DNA of 64,000 bases. Source: Alphaproteobacteria bacterium (GTDB lineage: Bacteria; Pseudomonadota; Alphaproteobacteria; Rhizobiales; Rhizobiaceae). The position numbers and the translations under genes are program-made. The stretch spans positions 1-64,000 of the forward strand of contig JAJRQF010000095.1 in NCBI GenBank assembly GCA_024280375.1, read 5' to 3'. A model generated the notes under the pieces. It worked only from the letters and a program-made list of their open reading frames with translations, was not told the DNA's origin and did no database searches. Below are positions 1 through 9,393 of the stretch, in pieces (position 1 is the first letter of the stretch; each line of letters opens with the position of its first letter).

Positions 1-1277
1 CTCACATCAATGCCTTCGGCCATTTTTTGTTGAGCCGCCAACTGGTCGCAATCCATGATGAATTTTTCATAGGATGATACAAGTCCGCCTTCCAGCCAAC
101 CGGCGGAATGCAACATAAAATTCACCCCGCCGAGCATTGCCGGCCAAAGGGTTCCAGCGCTTTCATAGGCCGCTTGCGCATCCGGCAGTTTTGAACCGGT
201 GAGCGAACCACCAGAGCGGAACGGAATGCCAAATTTGCGGGCAAATTGTGCCGCGCCAAACAACACCTGCGCCGGTTCCGGGGTGCCAAAAGCGGGTGCG
301 CCCGACTGCATTGAAATCGAGGTTGCAAAAGTGCCCATCACCACAGGCGCGCCGGGTCTGCACAATTGGGAAAATGCGATTGCCGATTGCGCCTCGGCCA
401 ATACTTGCGTCAAAGTTCCAGCCACTGTTACCGGCGACATTGCGCCGCCAACGATGAACGGAGATATGATTGTCGCCTGATTGGCCCGCGCATAGACCTT
501 TAGCGCGCCAAGCATGGTTTCATCCATCACCATTGGAGAATTGATATTGATCAGGCTGATCAATACACAATTTTGATCGACAAATTCCTCACCAAACAGA
601 ATTTTGGCCATTGCGACCGTATCTGCCGCCCGTTCCGGTGACGTGACTGACCCCATAAACGGCTTGTCGGAATATTTGATATGCGCATAGACCATATCCA
701 GATGGCGTTTGTTGACCGGAATATCCACCGGCTCGCATACGGTTCCGCCGGAATGGTGCATGGCAGGTGCCATATAGGCCAGTTTCACGAAATTTTGAAA
801 ATCTTCAATCGTCGCATAACGCCGCTCGCCCTCGAGATCACGCACAAATGGGGGGCCATATACCGGCGCAAATACGGTGTTTTTTCCGCCAATTACTACG
901 GAACGTTCCGGGTTACGAGCATGTTGAGTAAAGGATGATGGAACTGTTTTCATCAGTTCCCGGCACAGCCCTTTGGGAAAATGCACCCGCTCGCCCTGAA
1001 CGTCCGCACCGGCATCCTTCCACATGGCAAGTGCTTCCGCATCTTCGCGAAATTCAATACCGATCTCCTCCAGCACAATATCCGCATTGCCTTCGATGAT
1101 CGACATTGCTTCTTCATCAAGGATTTCAAATTCAGAAATTTTGCGTTGAATATATGGAAGCTGCACATATTCGCCGCCGCTTTGGCTGGCGCGACGGGCG
1201 GCAGCTCCTCCGCGCAATCGGCGTCTGCCGGTATTTTCGGGAGATACGGATTGAGGCTCGTCTAATTTCTGGTTCAT
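1..1277 (-). CDS. MttB-family corrinoid methyltransferase (non-pyrrolysine), 3' end cut by window
   Basis: About 425 codons are visible and the gene runs off the window at base 1. It starts at ATG 1277 behind AGGAG. The protein resembles the trimethylamine/glycine betaine:corrinoid methyltransferase (MttB/MtgB) superfamily, which moves a methyl group from a quaternary or tertiary amine to a Co(I) corrinoid protein. Recognisable stretches are GSVTSPERAADT, SGGSLTGSKLPDAQAAYES and LHSAGWLEGGL. There is no in-frame TAG, so this is not a pyrrolysine enzyme of the archaeal MttB type but a member of the wider MtgB-like group. Residues 18-29 form an Arg/Gly/Ala-rich segment (GRRRLRGGAAARR) ahead of the barrel. 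It is divergent from the corrinoid protein gene at 1569. Glycine betaine is the likeliest substrate because of the GbdR-like regulator and dimethylglycine dehydrogenase nearby, but proline betaine, carnitine or butyrobetaine cannot be excluded. Confidence 0.9.
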   Translation of the reverse strand, partial: MNQKLDEPQSVSPENTGRRRLRGGAAARRASQSGGEYVQLPYIQRKISEFEILDEEAMSIIEGNADIVLEEIGIEFREDAEALAMWKDAGADVQGERVHFPKGLCRELMKTVPSSFTQHARNPERSVVIGGKNTVFAPVYGPPFVRDLEGERRYATIEDFQNFVKLAYMAPAMHHSGGTVCEPVDIPVNKRHLDMVYAHIKYSDKPFMGSVTSPERAADTVAMAKILFGEEFVDQNCVLISLININSPMVMDETMLGALKVYARANQATIISPFIVGGAMSPVTVAGTLTQVLAEAQSAIAFSQLCRPGAPVVMGTFATSISMQSGAPAFGTPEPAQVLFGAAQFARKFGIPFRSGGSLTGSKLPDAQAAYESAGTLWPAMLGGVNFMLHSAGWLEGGLVSSYEKFIMDCDQLAAQQKMAEGIDV

Positions 1278-1568
1278 GGGTGCGCTCCTGTTGCAAAAGC
1301 AACAAATTGTCTGATTGCACCATATCCTAAGTCGTCCAACCTCTCGCAACTGCCTGCTTGCGCCACGCTCTGGCGCATCGACGATATTCAATTTGGCCAA
1401 CGTGGAGCCAATTGATCAATCTATCGCTATACTGTCGCATTCAATGGCAATCTCGTCGTATTGTGAGAATATATTTAAGCGCAATAATGCGTACTTTTCA
1501 CAATCAGATAAACATGATACGAAGCCGCGTTCTACCTGCCAATTACCGAAAAAATTTCAGGAACTCCC
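1278..1568. promoter_or_regulatory. Divergent intergenic region, mttB-like / corrinoid protein
   Basis: This 291-base region separates two divergent operon heads and must hold both promoters. I found no cobalamin riboswitch signature although the neighbouring enzymes use B12. A short GC-rich stem (cgccacgctctggcg, about 1369-1383) is present, but I cannot assign it to a regulator. Confidence 0.4.
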
Positions 1569-2270
1569 ATGGCCGACGAAGAAGACATCATCCTTTCCGA
1601 ACTTTCCGATGACGAACTTGTGCTGCAAATGCACGATGACCTCTATGATGGATTGAAAGAGGAAATCGAGGAAGGCACTAATATTCTGCTTGGGCGCGGT
1701 TGGGTGCCCTACAAGGTTCTAACCGAAGCATTGGTTGAGGGAATGCGGGTTGTCGGCGAAGACTTTCGCGACGGCATACTATTTGTGCCGGAAGTTCTGC
1801 TATCGGCCAATGCGATGAAATCGGGCATGTTTATTTTGCGGCCCCTGCTGGCAGCAACCGGTGCGCCCAAACAGGGCACAATGGTAATAGGCACGGTTAA
1901 AGGAGATATTCACGACATCGGTAAAAACCTCGTCGGCATGATGATGGAAGGTGCTGGATTTGAAGTGATTGATCTTGGCATCAACAATCCGGTTGAGGAT
2001 TACCTTGCGGCCATCGAAGAGCACAAACCGGAGATTCTGGGCATGTCTGCCTTGTTGACCACCACAATGCCCTATATGAAAGTGGTTATTGATACGCTGA
2101 AGGAAAAGGGCATTCGCGATGATTTGATCGTGCTTGTGGGTGGTGCACCGCTGAACGAAGAATTTGGCAGCGCTATTGGTGCCGACGCCTATTGCCGCGA
2201 TGCGGCTGTGACTGTTGAGACCGCAAAAGATTTAATGAACCGCAAACACAATCAACTGGCAACGGCCTGA
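1569..2270 (+). CDS. Methyltransferase corrinoid (B12-binding) protein, MtgC/MttC type
   Basis: This 233-residue protein has the two-domain layout of methyltransferase corrinoid proteins: a helical cap domain (about 15-95) and a Rossmann B12 domain (about 103-230). The cobalt-binding signature GDIHDIGKN lies at residues 112-120, with His115 the expected lower ligand; the SxL (160-162) and GG (191-192) parts of the B12 site are also present. It should accept the methyl group from the MttB-like enzyme and hand it to the methyl-THF methyltransferase at 6148. The first 36 residues carry about 15 Asp/Glu and one Lys, notable because three partner proteins in the cluster have Arg-rich tails. The ATG at 1569 follows AGGA. 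Confidence 0.94.
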   Translation: MADEEDIILSELSDDELVLQMHDDLYDGLKEEIEEGTNILLGRGWVPYKVLTEALVEGMRVVGEDFRDGILFVPEVLLSANAMKSGMFILRPLLAATGAPKQGTMVIGTVKGDIHDIGKNLVGMMMEGAGFEVIDLGINNPVEDYLAAIEEHKPEILGMSALLTTTMPYMKVVIDTLKEKGIRDDLIVLVGGAPLNEEFGSAIGADAYCRDAAVTVETAKDLMNRKHNQLATA

Positions 2271-2351
2271 TCTGGCGATTGGGAAATTCTCCGCCTAGGG
2301 TCGTAGTAGCATTTATATGACGCTGATTTGGCGACCAGAATCGACATCGAA

Positions 2352-2981
2352 ATGGCCAATGATCATTCAAACCTGAAAAATGATGGCAATTTGAATCGCC
2401 TGCGTATCATCGCATGCGGTGCGTTGGCGCGTGAGGTATTGTCGCTCACTAATTCCCTTGCCCACATTGATCTAATTTGCCTTCCGGCAATTTTGCACAA
2501 CAGCCCGGAGAAAATTCCTGCCGCAGTAGATGAAGCCATTATCAAAGCTAAGGCCGAAGGCTATGGGCATATCTATATCGCCTATGCGGATTGCGGCACC
2601 GGTGGCAGGCTCGATCATGTCTGCCGCAAACACGGAGTTGAACGTATTGCCGGGCCTCACTGCTTTTCCTTCTACTTTGGCAATGATGATTTCATTGCTC
2701 GTGATGAAGATGATATTTACACGTTTTTTCTGACAGATTTTTTGGCCCGTCAGTTTCGTGCCTTTGTTATTGAGCCGCTTGGCTTGGACAAACACCCGGA
2801 ATTGCGGGACAGTTATTTTGGTCATTACAAAAAACTGGTCTATCTGGTGCAGGAAGAAGACAGCGAGTTAGATTTAGCTGCAGAAAATGCGGCTGAATTT
2901 CTGGGACTTGAATATGAACGCCGCGTAACCGGTTATGGCGATTTGACCGCCGCAATTGAAGATCTTGGTTCTGCTGGTTAA
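2352..2981 (+). CDS. DUF1638 family protein
   Basis: This 209-residue protein resembles the DUF1638 family, which recurs beside corrinoid methyltransferase genes in bacteria and methanogens and has no established function known to me. Conserved-looking stretches include RIIACGALAREV near the start and YADCGTGGRLDHVCRKHGV in the middle; the Cys and His there could bind a metal or cofactor, but this is only suggestive. The ATG at 2352 is preferred over an in-frame TTG at 2328 because the family-like sequence begins soon after it; no strong ribosome binding site is seen. It lies 81 bases downstream of the corrinoid protein gene on the same strand, so co-transcription is likely. Confidence 0.82.
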   Translation: MANDHSNLKNDGNLNRLRIIACGALAREVLSLTNSLAHIDLICLPAILHNSPEKIPAAVDEAIIKAKAEGYGHIYIAYADCGTGGRLDHVCRKHGVERIAGPHCFSFYFGNDDFIARDEDDIYTFFLTDFLARQFRAFVIEPLGLDKHPELRDSYFGHYKKLVYLVQEEDSELDLAAENAAEFLGLEYERRVTGYGDLTAAIEDLGSAG

Positions 2982-3051
2982 TTTGCCAGATTACCTGCTT
3001 TAATCTTGACCATCACTCCACACTTTCACACAATGTACAACTGGAGGAACC

Positions 3052-4644
3052 ATGGTTACAGAAACATTTGATTATATTGTTGTTGGTGGCGGCAGTGGCG
3101 GTTGCACCGTTGCCAGCCGGTTAAGCGAAGGCCAAAATTCAAGCGTATGTATGCTCGAAGCGGGTGGCGATGGCAAAAACGTCATGATACGCGTGCCTTC
3201 AGCGGTGGCTGCAATTTTGCCTCGGCCGATATTCAACTGGGCCTATAATACCGAACCACAGCCGGGACTCAACGGTCGAAAAGGCTTTCAGCCACGCGGC
3301 AAGGCGCTTGGTGGCTCCAGCGCAATCAATGCGATGCTTTATGTGCGTGGGCACCAATTAGATTATGATGAGTGGCAGGATCTCGGCAATAACGGTTGGG
3401 GTTGGGATGATGTTTTGCCCTATTTCAAGCGGGCCGAAAACAATGCCCGCGGCGGCGATGATCTTCATGGCGATCAAGGCCCACTTAGCGTAAGCGAGCA
3501 GGTCAGTCCGCGCCCAATTGCACAAGATTTCATTAAAGCAGGCGAGCAGCTGCAATACCCCTCAAATCCAGATTTTAATGGCCCGACCCAGGAAGGGTTT
3601 GGGATGTTTCAGGTTACTCAAAAAGATGGCGAGCGCCAAAGTGTTGCTGCCGCCTATATTCATCCGGTGATGGATCGCAAAAATCTTGATGTGAAAACCA
3701 GAGCAACGGTTCATCATATTATTTTAGACGGTAAGAAAGCGGTAGGCGTTGCCTATGAACAAAACGGTGCCGTGCATGAGGTTCGAGCCAATAAGGAAAT
3801 CATCCTTTCCGGTGGCGTATTTGCCTCTCCGCAATTGCTGATGCTTTCGGGTATTGGCCCGGCCGACCACCTGAAATCACATGGTATTGATGTAAAACAT
3901 GACCTCCACGGCGTCGGACAGAACCTTCAGGACCATATTGACTATATTTCCGCCTATAAGTCCCCTTCCCGCGACCTGTTTGGCCTGTCGCTTGGCGGTG
4001 GCATGGACATCATCAAATCAATATTTGAGTGGCGCAATCATCGCACCGGCATGTTGACCAGCCCGTTTGCCGAAGCTGGCGCATTTATAAAGTCAGACCC
4101 AGCGCTGGAGCGGCCAGACCTGCAAATGCATTTTGTTGTCGGCATCGTTGATGATCATTCGCGCAAGCTGCATATGGGGCATGGATATTCCTGCCATATC
4201 TGCGTATTGCGACCTAAAAGCCGCGGATCGGTTACGCTTGGTTCAACTAATGTGAGCAAACCTCCGAAGATCGACATGGGTTATTTTTCCAATGAGGATG
4301 ATCTTGATCTCATGGTCAAAGGTTTTGGCATAATGCGGCAGGTGCTTGAGGCGCCTGCATTGGACAAATGGCGCGGTAAGGAACTCTATACTGAAAACAT
4401 GCACGAAAATGATGCCATTAAATCGATGATTCGCCAAAGGGCTGATACAGTTTATCACCCGGTTGGCTCCTGCAAAATGGGCGATGATAAAATGGCCGTG
4501 GTGGACGACCAATTGCGGGTTTACGGTATTGAAAACCTACGCATCGCTGATGCCTCAATCATGCCAACGCTGATTGGTGGCAATACAAATGCGCCGACCA
4601 TCATGATTGGGGAAAAATGTGCGGCAATGATCAAGGGTGAATAG
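3052..4644 (+). CDS. GMC family FAD-dependent alcohol dehydrogenase (choline dehydrogenase-like)
   Basis: This 530-residue protein is a complete GMC oxidoreductase. The dinucleotide motif VVGGGSGGCTVASRL is at the N-terminus, the GMC signature (GGSSAINAMLYVRG) near residues 95-110, and the catalytic C-terminal part contains HPVGSC and GGNTNAPT. BetA-type enzymes oxidise choline to betaine aldehyde or betaine at the membrane, but the family also takes many other alcohols, so the substrate is not settled. Its place in a corrinoid demethylation operon suggests that it makes, or further oxidises, an N-methylated amino alcohol. The ATG at 3052 is preceded by GGAGG. There is no betaine aldehyde dehydrogenase in the window. 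Confidence 0.92.
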   Translation: MVTETFDYIVVGGGSGGCTVASRLSEGQNSSVCMLEAGGDGKNVMIRVPSAVAAILPRPIFNWAYNTEPQPGLNGRKGFQPRGKALGGSSAINAMLYVRGHQLDYDEWQDLGNNGWGWDDVLPYFKRAENNARGGDDLHGDQGPLSVSEQVSPRPIAQDFIKAGEQLQYPSNPDFNGPTQEGFGMFQVTQKDGERQSVAAAYIHPVMDRKNLDVKTRATVHHIILDGKKAVGVAYEQNGAVHEVRANKEIILSGGVFASPQLLMLSGIGPADHLKSHGIDVKHDLHGVGQNLQDHIDYISAYKSPSRDLFGLSLGGGMDIIKSIFEWRNHRTGMLTSPFAEAGAFIKSDPALERPDLQMHFVVGIVDDHSRKLHMGHGYSCHICVLRPKSRGSVTLGSTNVSKPPKIDMGYFSNEDDLDLMVKGFGIMRQVLEAPALDKWRGKELYTENMHENDAIKSMIRQRADTVYHPVGSCKMGDDKMAVVDDQLRVYGIENLRIADASIMPTLIGGNTNAPTIMIGEKCAAMIKGE

Positions 4645-4897
4645 CCGCAATTCCACTATTGGATATTTTGAGGGTATTTGAATTGCGACACCCTGGCGCT
4701 AACAGAACAGAAAACGCCAGTATTTACACCATCACTGTATATTTTACCCACGACAAAGCATTGAAAACAATAAATTAATGACCATGTTGTGGGAAAATGA
4801 CGGATTATTTTTGCAAGTCGCAATTATATGATAACCCGTCGTCGGTAGTATATCGAAAACGGTACAGTTTTTACAAAGTACGAACAGGAGAAATCGA

Positions 4898-5203
4898 GTG
4901 GCAAAACTCACAATTGTATATTGGCGTGACATCCCGGCTCAGGTAATCGTTAAAGCCGGACGCAGATCGGTCGCCAAACGTGAATTGAGCCTTCGATTTG
5001 TCGAAGCCATTGATATGTGTGCAATGCGCTCCGGGTTGGCGGAAACCGATGCCTATCTGGAAGAATGGCGCAAGGCGGAACCGGTTGAAGTGAGTGATGA
5101 TCTGGAAGTTGAGGCACAAGCGGCGGCTGACAGAATTGAACAAGAATACGACAAAGATCGCCTGAAGAAACTGATTGATTCTGAAGGGCGGGAGAGCAGC
5201 TAA
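4898..5203 (+). CDS. Small conserved protein, 'virulence factor' (PF13769-like) family
   Basis: This 101-residue soluble protein begins MAKLTIVYWRDIPAQVIV and ends in an acidic, probably helical segment. It resembles a small conserved alphaproteobacterial family labelled virulence factor in databases; that label says nothing about its real role. Proteins of this kind commonly sit directly upstream of the methylene-THF reductase in these clusters, as here, so a role in the methyl-transfer pathway is more plausible than virulence. The start is GTG at 4898 behind AGGAG. A 253-base gap with no gene separates it from the GMC dehydrogenase, so it may have its own promoter. Family assignment is from memory of sequence and context. 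Confidence 0.7.
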   Translation: MAKLTIVYWRDIPAQVIVKAGRRSVAKRELSLRFVEAIDMCAMRSGLAETDAYLEEWRKAEPVEVSDDLEVEAQAAADRIEQEYDKDRLKKLIDSEGRESS

Positions 5204-5248
5204 CAAGCCCTGGGGACAATTCTCAGGCATTTGAGAAGGACGCACCCC

Positions 5249-6145
5249 ATGGTCGACAAAATTGCAGCCTCGATCGAAGTCTCCCCCAAACAGGCAATTG
5301 AATTTGCCGAACTGCCCGGTCTCTTCCCGGCTGGCACCAAGGTATATATCACCGATGTGGGCACCGATAGCGCCGAAACGCTCGCGGCTGCGGCCAAAAG
5401 GGTTCGCACGCTAGGCTATGATCCGGTGCCGCATTTTGCCTCACGCCGCCTAACCTCTAAACAAATGCTCAAAGACCGGGTCTCGATGCTAACCGGTGAA
5501 GCCGGCGTAACTGACGTGCTGGTTATTGGTGGCGGGCTGGACAGACCTGCCGGTCCCTTCACATCGACTATGGAAGTTTTGGAAAGCGCTGAATTCGACC
5601 GATATGGCATTACTGATATTGGCATTGGCGGTCATCCTGAGGGCTCACCGGATTTTTCCGAAGATGTTGCCTATGGAGCGCTTCGGTTGAAAAAGAACTT
5701 TGCGATACGCACCGATGCCAGGCTTCGCATTGTCACCCAGTTCGGGTTTGACGCGGAAAAATTCATTCAATGGTCAGATGGTTTAAAAGATGCAGGCATT
5801 GATATGCCTGTGCATCTTGGTGTTGCTGGTCCTGCAAAAATTACCACATTGATCAAATTTGCTGCCATGTGCGGAGTTGGCAATTCAATTTCGTTCCTTA
5901 GAAAACGTGGTTCAGCACTTGCGACCCTTGCAACCGGGTTTTCACCAGAAAGTGTTGTAGGCCCGATTGAGCACCATGTTCAAATGGCTGAGCGCACGGC
6001 AATTCGTCAAATTCACGTGTTTCCGTTTGGTGGATTAAATAAATCTGCTGGATGGCTTGCGGAAAGGGGCTCTTGGGATGTATATAACGATATAAAGAAT
6101 TCTTTATATGACGATCCTGCGAACTCAAATCTAAAAGAAGCCTGA
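5249..6145 (+). CDS. Methylenetetrahydrofolate reductase family protein
   Basis: This 298-residue protein is a MetF-type TIM-barrel flavoprotein. Family-like segments are DVLVIGGGLDRPAG, GIGGHPEGSPD, TQFGFDAEKFIQW and PVHLGVAGPAK. Biosynthetic MetF reduces methylene-THF, but in a catabolic methyl-transfer operon the expected direction is oxidation of methyl-THF, so that amine methyl groups enter the one-carbon pool. The ATG at 5249 lies behind GAAGGA and is favoured over TTG 5231. The stop is two bases before the start of the next gene, which indicates an operon. It could also double as the methionine-biosynthesis enzyme; the sequence alone does not decide. Confidence 0.9.
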   Translation: MVDKIAASIEVSPKQAIEFAELPGLFPAGTKVYITDVGTDSAETLAAAAKRVRTLGYDPVPHFASRRLTSKQMLKDRVSMLTGEAGVTDVLVIGGGLDRPAGPFTSTMEVLESAEFDRYGITDIGIGGHPEGSPDFSEDVAYGALRLKKNFAIRTDARLRIVTQFGFDAEKFIQWSDGLKDAGIDMPVHLGVAGPAKITTLIKFAAMCGVGNSISFLRKRGSALATLATGFSPESVVGPIEHHVQMAERTAIRQIHVFPFGGLNKSAGWLAERGSWDVYNDIKNSLYDDPANSNLKEA

Positions 6146-6147
6146 CT

Positions 6148-7101
6148 ATGACGCATACACTTGTTGCCTCCGCCACGAAAGAAATCATCATTGGTTTCGA
6201 TCAGCCTTTCTGTGTGATCGGCGAGCGGATTAACCCAACCGGCCGCAAAAAATTGGCCGCCGAAATGCAAGCCGGTGACTTTTCCACCGTTACCGCCGAT
6301 GTGCTTGCCCAGGTCGCCGCGGGTGCAACCATGTTGGACGTCAATGCGGGTGTTACCGCCGTCGACCCAAACGAGACCGAGCCACCGCTTATGCGCCAGA
6401 CACTTGAATTGGTGCAAAGCCTGACCGATCTGCCGATCTCGATTGATTCGTCCGTTCCAGCCGCCCTTGCCGCCGGTCTTGAGGTTTGCAAAGGCCGCCC
6501 GCTGGTAAATTCGGTCACCGGTGAAGAGGATCGGCTGGAAATTATTCTTCCCTTAATCAAGAAATACAATGTGCCAGTTGTGGCCATTTCCAACGATGAA
6601 AATGGCATTTCCGAAGACCCGGATGTACGCTTTGAAGTTGCCAAAAAGATTGTTGAACATGCGGCCGATTATGGCATTCCGGCGCATGACATTGTGGTTG
6701 ACCCGCTGGTTATGCCAATTGGCGCAATGGGAACCGCAGGCTTGCAAGTGTTTACGCTGGTGCGCAGACTGCGCGAAGAATTGAAGGTCAACACCACTTG
6801 CGGTGCCTCAAATGTCTCCTTTGGCCTGCCCCATCGTCATGGCATCAATGCCGCGTTTTTGCCGATGGCAATTGCTGCCGGCATGACGTCGGCAATCATG
6901 AACCCGGTTCGCCCGGCTGAAATGGAAGCGGTCCACGCGGCCAATGTGTTGATGGGCAATGATCAGGATTGTACCAATTGGATAAGAACCTATCGCGATC
7001 GGGTGGCTGCACCTGCCGGCGCTCCGGCTGCAGCAAATGCAGTCGCCCCTTCATCGGGTGGGCGCAGGCGTGGTGGACGTGCTGCAAGACGAGCATCGTA
7101 G
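6148..7101 (+). CDS. Methyltetrahydrofolate:corrinoid methyltransferase (pterin-binding, MtgA/AcsE-like)
   Basis: This 317-residue protein has the dihydropteroate-synthase-like barrel of methyl-THF methyltransferases. Visible motifs are GERINPTGRKKL, MLDVNAGV, SIDSS and GASNVSFGLPHR, which form the pterin pocket in this family. It should transfer the methyl group between the corrinoid protein (1569) and tetrahydrofolate. The body ends near residue 290 and is followed by an Ala/Pro linker and a basic tail (GGRRRGGRAARRAS), an extension absent from minimal AcsE/MtgA proteins. Similar Arg-rich stretches occur in the MttB-like protein and in the activator at 7193. Confidence 0.92.
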   Translation: MTHTLVASATKEIIIGFDQPFCVIGERINPTGRKKLAAEMQAGDFSTVTADVLAQVAAGATMLDVNAGVTAVDPNETEPPLMRQTLELVQSLTDLPISIDSSVPAALAAGLEVCKGRPLVNSVTGEEDRLEIILPLIKKYNVPVVAISNDENGISEDPDVRFEVAKKIVEHAADYGIPAHDIVVDPLVMPIGAMGTAGLQVFTLVRRLREELKVNTTCGASNVSFGLPHRHGINAAFLPMAIAAGMTSAIMNPVRPAEMEAVHAANVLMGNDQDCTNWIRTYRDRVAAPAGAPAAANAVAPSSGGRRRGGRAARRAS

Positions 7102-7149
7102 GGAACTCGCCCAATTGCCAGCGCAGAATGGATGAAATTAATGGACCCC

Positions 7150-7171
7150 GACCCTAGGGTCCTGACCCTAG
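7150..7171. repeat. Short palindrome and direct repeat before the activator gene
   Basis: GACCCTAGGGTC (7150-7161) is a perfect 12-base palindrome, and its left part GACCCTAG recurs at 7164-7171. The pair sits 20-45 bases before the start of the reductive activator gene. It could be a protein-binding site or part of a transcript structure; no regulator with this motif is known to me. Confidence 0.3.
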
Positions 7172-7192
7172 CTATAGGAAAACACCTTCCCT

Positions 7193-9235
7193 ATGACAGA
7201 CAAACAGCACCTTGTTCTATTCATGCCTTCGGGCAAACGCGGGCGCTTTGCCAGCGGTACACCGGTGCTGGAAGCCGCTCGCTCGATTGGGGTTTATGTG
7301 GAATCCGTTTGCGGTGGTCGTGGCATTTGCGGGCGTTGCCAGGTTGAAGTGGCCGAAGGTTCATTTGCCAAACACGGCATTACATCTTCAATGGAAAACC
7401 TTTCTCCATCTGGCGCAAAAGAAAAGCGTTATGATGAGAAACGCGGACTAAAGGAAGGCCGAAGGCTTTCCTGTTCCTCCACCATTGAGGGCGATCTGGT
7501 TATCGACATTCCGCAGGACGTGCAGGTGAATGCACAAGTGGTGCGCAAGGCGGCTGATGATCGATATATCGAGCGCAACCCGGCAGTTCACCTTTGTTAT
7601 GTGGAAGTCGAACAGCCCGACATGCACAAGCCTTTGGGCGATCTCGATCATTTGTTACAGGCGATTGAGCGCGAATGGGGCTTTTCCAACATCAAGATTG
7701 ATGCCCATGTTCTGCCAAAGGTGCAAAAAATTCTGCGCACCGGCAATTGGTCGGTCACCGCTGCCATCCACAAGGATGATGAGTTTGATAATCCTTATCT
7801 GATTGATTTATCGCCGGGTTTGAAAAACGAAGCCTATGGCATTGCCTGCGATATTGGCTCTACCACCATTGCGCTGCATCTCTCCTCGCTACTTTCCGGC
7901 GCAACAATTGCCTCTGCCGGTACATCGAACCCACAAATTCGCTTTGGTGAAGACCTGATGAGCCGGGTTTCCTATGTGATGATGAACCCGGATGGCCGCG
8001 AGGCCATGACCATCGCCGTGCGCAAGGCGATAGATGCGTTGATCGGCGAGGTTTGTGAGACCAGCGGTATTGACCGTCACGATATTCTCAATGCTGTTTT
8101 TGTTGGCAATCCGGTGATGCACCATCTGTTTTTGGGCATTGACCCAACTGAACTTGGTGGCGCGCCTTTTGCGCTTGCCGTTTCCGGTGCGGTGCACATG
8201 AAATGCCGCGAACTGGACCTCACCCTGAATGACGGTGCCCGAACCTATATCCTGCCCTGTATTGCCGGTCATGTGGGTGCCGATGCCGCCGCTGCCACTT
8301 TAACTGAAGGCCCGCACCGGCAGGAAAGTCAGATGTTGCTGGTTGATATTGGCACTAATGCGGAAATTGTGTTGGGCAATTCCTCAAGAACTGTTGCCGC
8401 CTCTTCCCCTACTGGTCCCGCCTTTGAAGGGGCTGAAATTTCATCCGGCCAACGCGCTGCACCCGGCGCGATTGAGCGGGTACGCATTGACCCTGATACG
8501 CTGGAACCGACCATTTCGGTAATTGGAATTGATATGTGGTCGAACGAGCCGGGCTTCGAAGAGGCCGCAAAAAAAACCGGCGTTACCGGCATTTGCGGCT
8601 CTGCCATTATCGAAGTTATGGCGGAAATGTTCCTCACCGGCATCACCACAGAAGATGGGGTGATTGACGGGAAAATGGCTGAAAAATCGCCTCGCGTATT
8701 CAAAAATGGCCGCACCTGGTCTTACCGTCTTTGGCAGGCCGAAGGTGGGCCGGATATTACCGTTACCCAAACCGATGTGCGCGCCATTCAACTGGCAAAA
8801 GCCGCCCTTTATGCCGGCGTCAAATTATTAATGGATAAACTTGAAATAGAACAGGTTGACTGTATCAAGCTTGCCGGTGCATTTGGCTCGTTCATTGACC
8901 CCAAATATGCGCTTGTATTGGGCCTGATCCCGGATTGTGAAGTCACCAACGTAAAAGCCGTTGGCAATGCGGCTGGTACTGGTGCCAAAATGGCGCTGCT
9001 CAACCGTGACTACCGCCGCGAAATTGAGCAAACTGTGAGAAAAATCGAGAAGATAGAAACGGCTCTTGAACCAAAATTTCAAGAGCATTTCGTCAATGCC
9101 ATGGCCTTCCCCAACAAGGTCGATGCTTTTCCTAAACTGGAACAAACGGTCAAACTACCGGCAAAAAACGACAGTGATGGGTCTTCAGCGGATGGTACAG
9201 GTGGCGGACGACGACGCAGGCGCCGCCCGCGATAG
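7193..9235 (+). CDS. Corrinoid reductive activator: [2Fe-2S] ferredoxin + ASKHA ATPase domain (RACo/RamA-like)
   Basis: This 680-residue protein matches ATP-dependent activators of corrinoid methyltransferases. An N-terminal plant-type [2Fe-2S] domain has Cys40, Cys46, Cys49 and Cys94. After a linker comes a long ASKHA (actin/hexokinase-like) region starting near YGIACDIGSTTIALHL, with further nucleotide-site segments LLVDIGTNAEIVLG and IKLAGAFGSFIDP. Such proteins use ATP hydrolysis to drive reduction of accidentally oxidised Co(II) back to Co(I), which makes sense in an aerobe where Co(I) is easily lost. The C-terminus is extremely basic (GGGRRRRRRPR). It lies 91 bases after the methyl-THF methyltransferase gene in the same orientation. 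Confidence 0.92.
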   Translation: MTDKQHLVLFMPSGKRGRFASGTPVLEAARSIGVYVESVCGGRGICGRCQVEVAEGSFAKHGITSSMENLSPSGAKEKRYDEKRGLKEGRRLSCSSTIEGDLVIDIPQDVQVNAQVVRKAADDRYIERNPAVHLCYVEVEQPDMHKPLGDLDHLLQAIEREWGFSNIKIDAHVLPKVQKILRTGNWSVTAAIHKDDEFDNPYLIDLSPGLKNEAYGIACDIGSTTIALHLSSLLSGATIASAGTSNPQIRFGEDLMSRVSYVMMNPDGREAMTIAVRKAIDALIGEVCETSGIDRHDILNAVFVGNPVMHHLFLGIDPTELGGAPFALAVSGAVHMKCRELDLTLNDGARTYILPCIAGHVGADAAAATLTEGPHRQESQMLLVDIGTNAEIVLGNSSRTVAASSPTGPAFEGAEISSGQRAAPGAIERVRIDPDTLEPTISVIGIDMWSNEPGFEEAAKKTGVTGICGSAIIEVMAEMFLTGITTEDGVIDGKMAEKSPRVFKNGRTWSYRLWQAEGGPDITVTQTDVRAIQLAKAALYAGVKLLMDKLEIEQVDCIKLAGAFGSFIDPKYALVLGLIPDCEVTNVKAVGNAAGTGAKMALLNRDYRREIEQTVRKIEKIETALEPKFQEHFVNAMAFPNKVDAFPKLEQTVKLPAKNDSDGSSADGTGGGRRRRRRPR

Positions 9236-9393
9236 GTCGCTTTGGACTTTGCTCAAATAGTGCCGGCAATACATATCAACAGGCTCTAAAATCCTTACAT
9301 TCCGATCGAAAATTTCGCTTTGGAAATTCCTGCCTTTCTGTCATGGTCACTCTATTGAATGCGGATGTTCCTACCGCATATTGAGGGCTAGCC

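Noticed and set aside
1-1277. Pyrrolysine (TAG) MttB
   Set aside because: No in-frame TAG appears in the 425 visible codons; the non-pyrrolysine MtgB-like group fits better.
1278-1568. Cobalamin riboswitch before the corrinoid genes
   Set aside because: No B12-box-like element or matching fold was found in the region.
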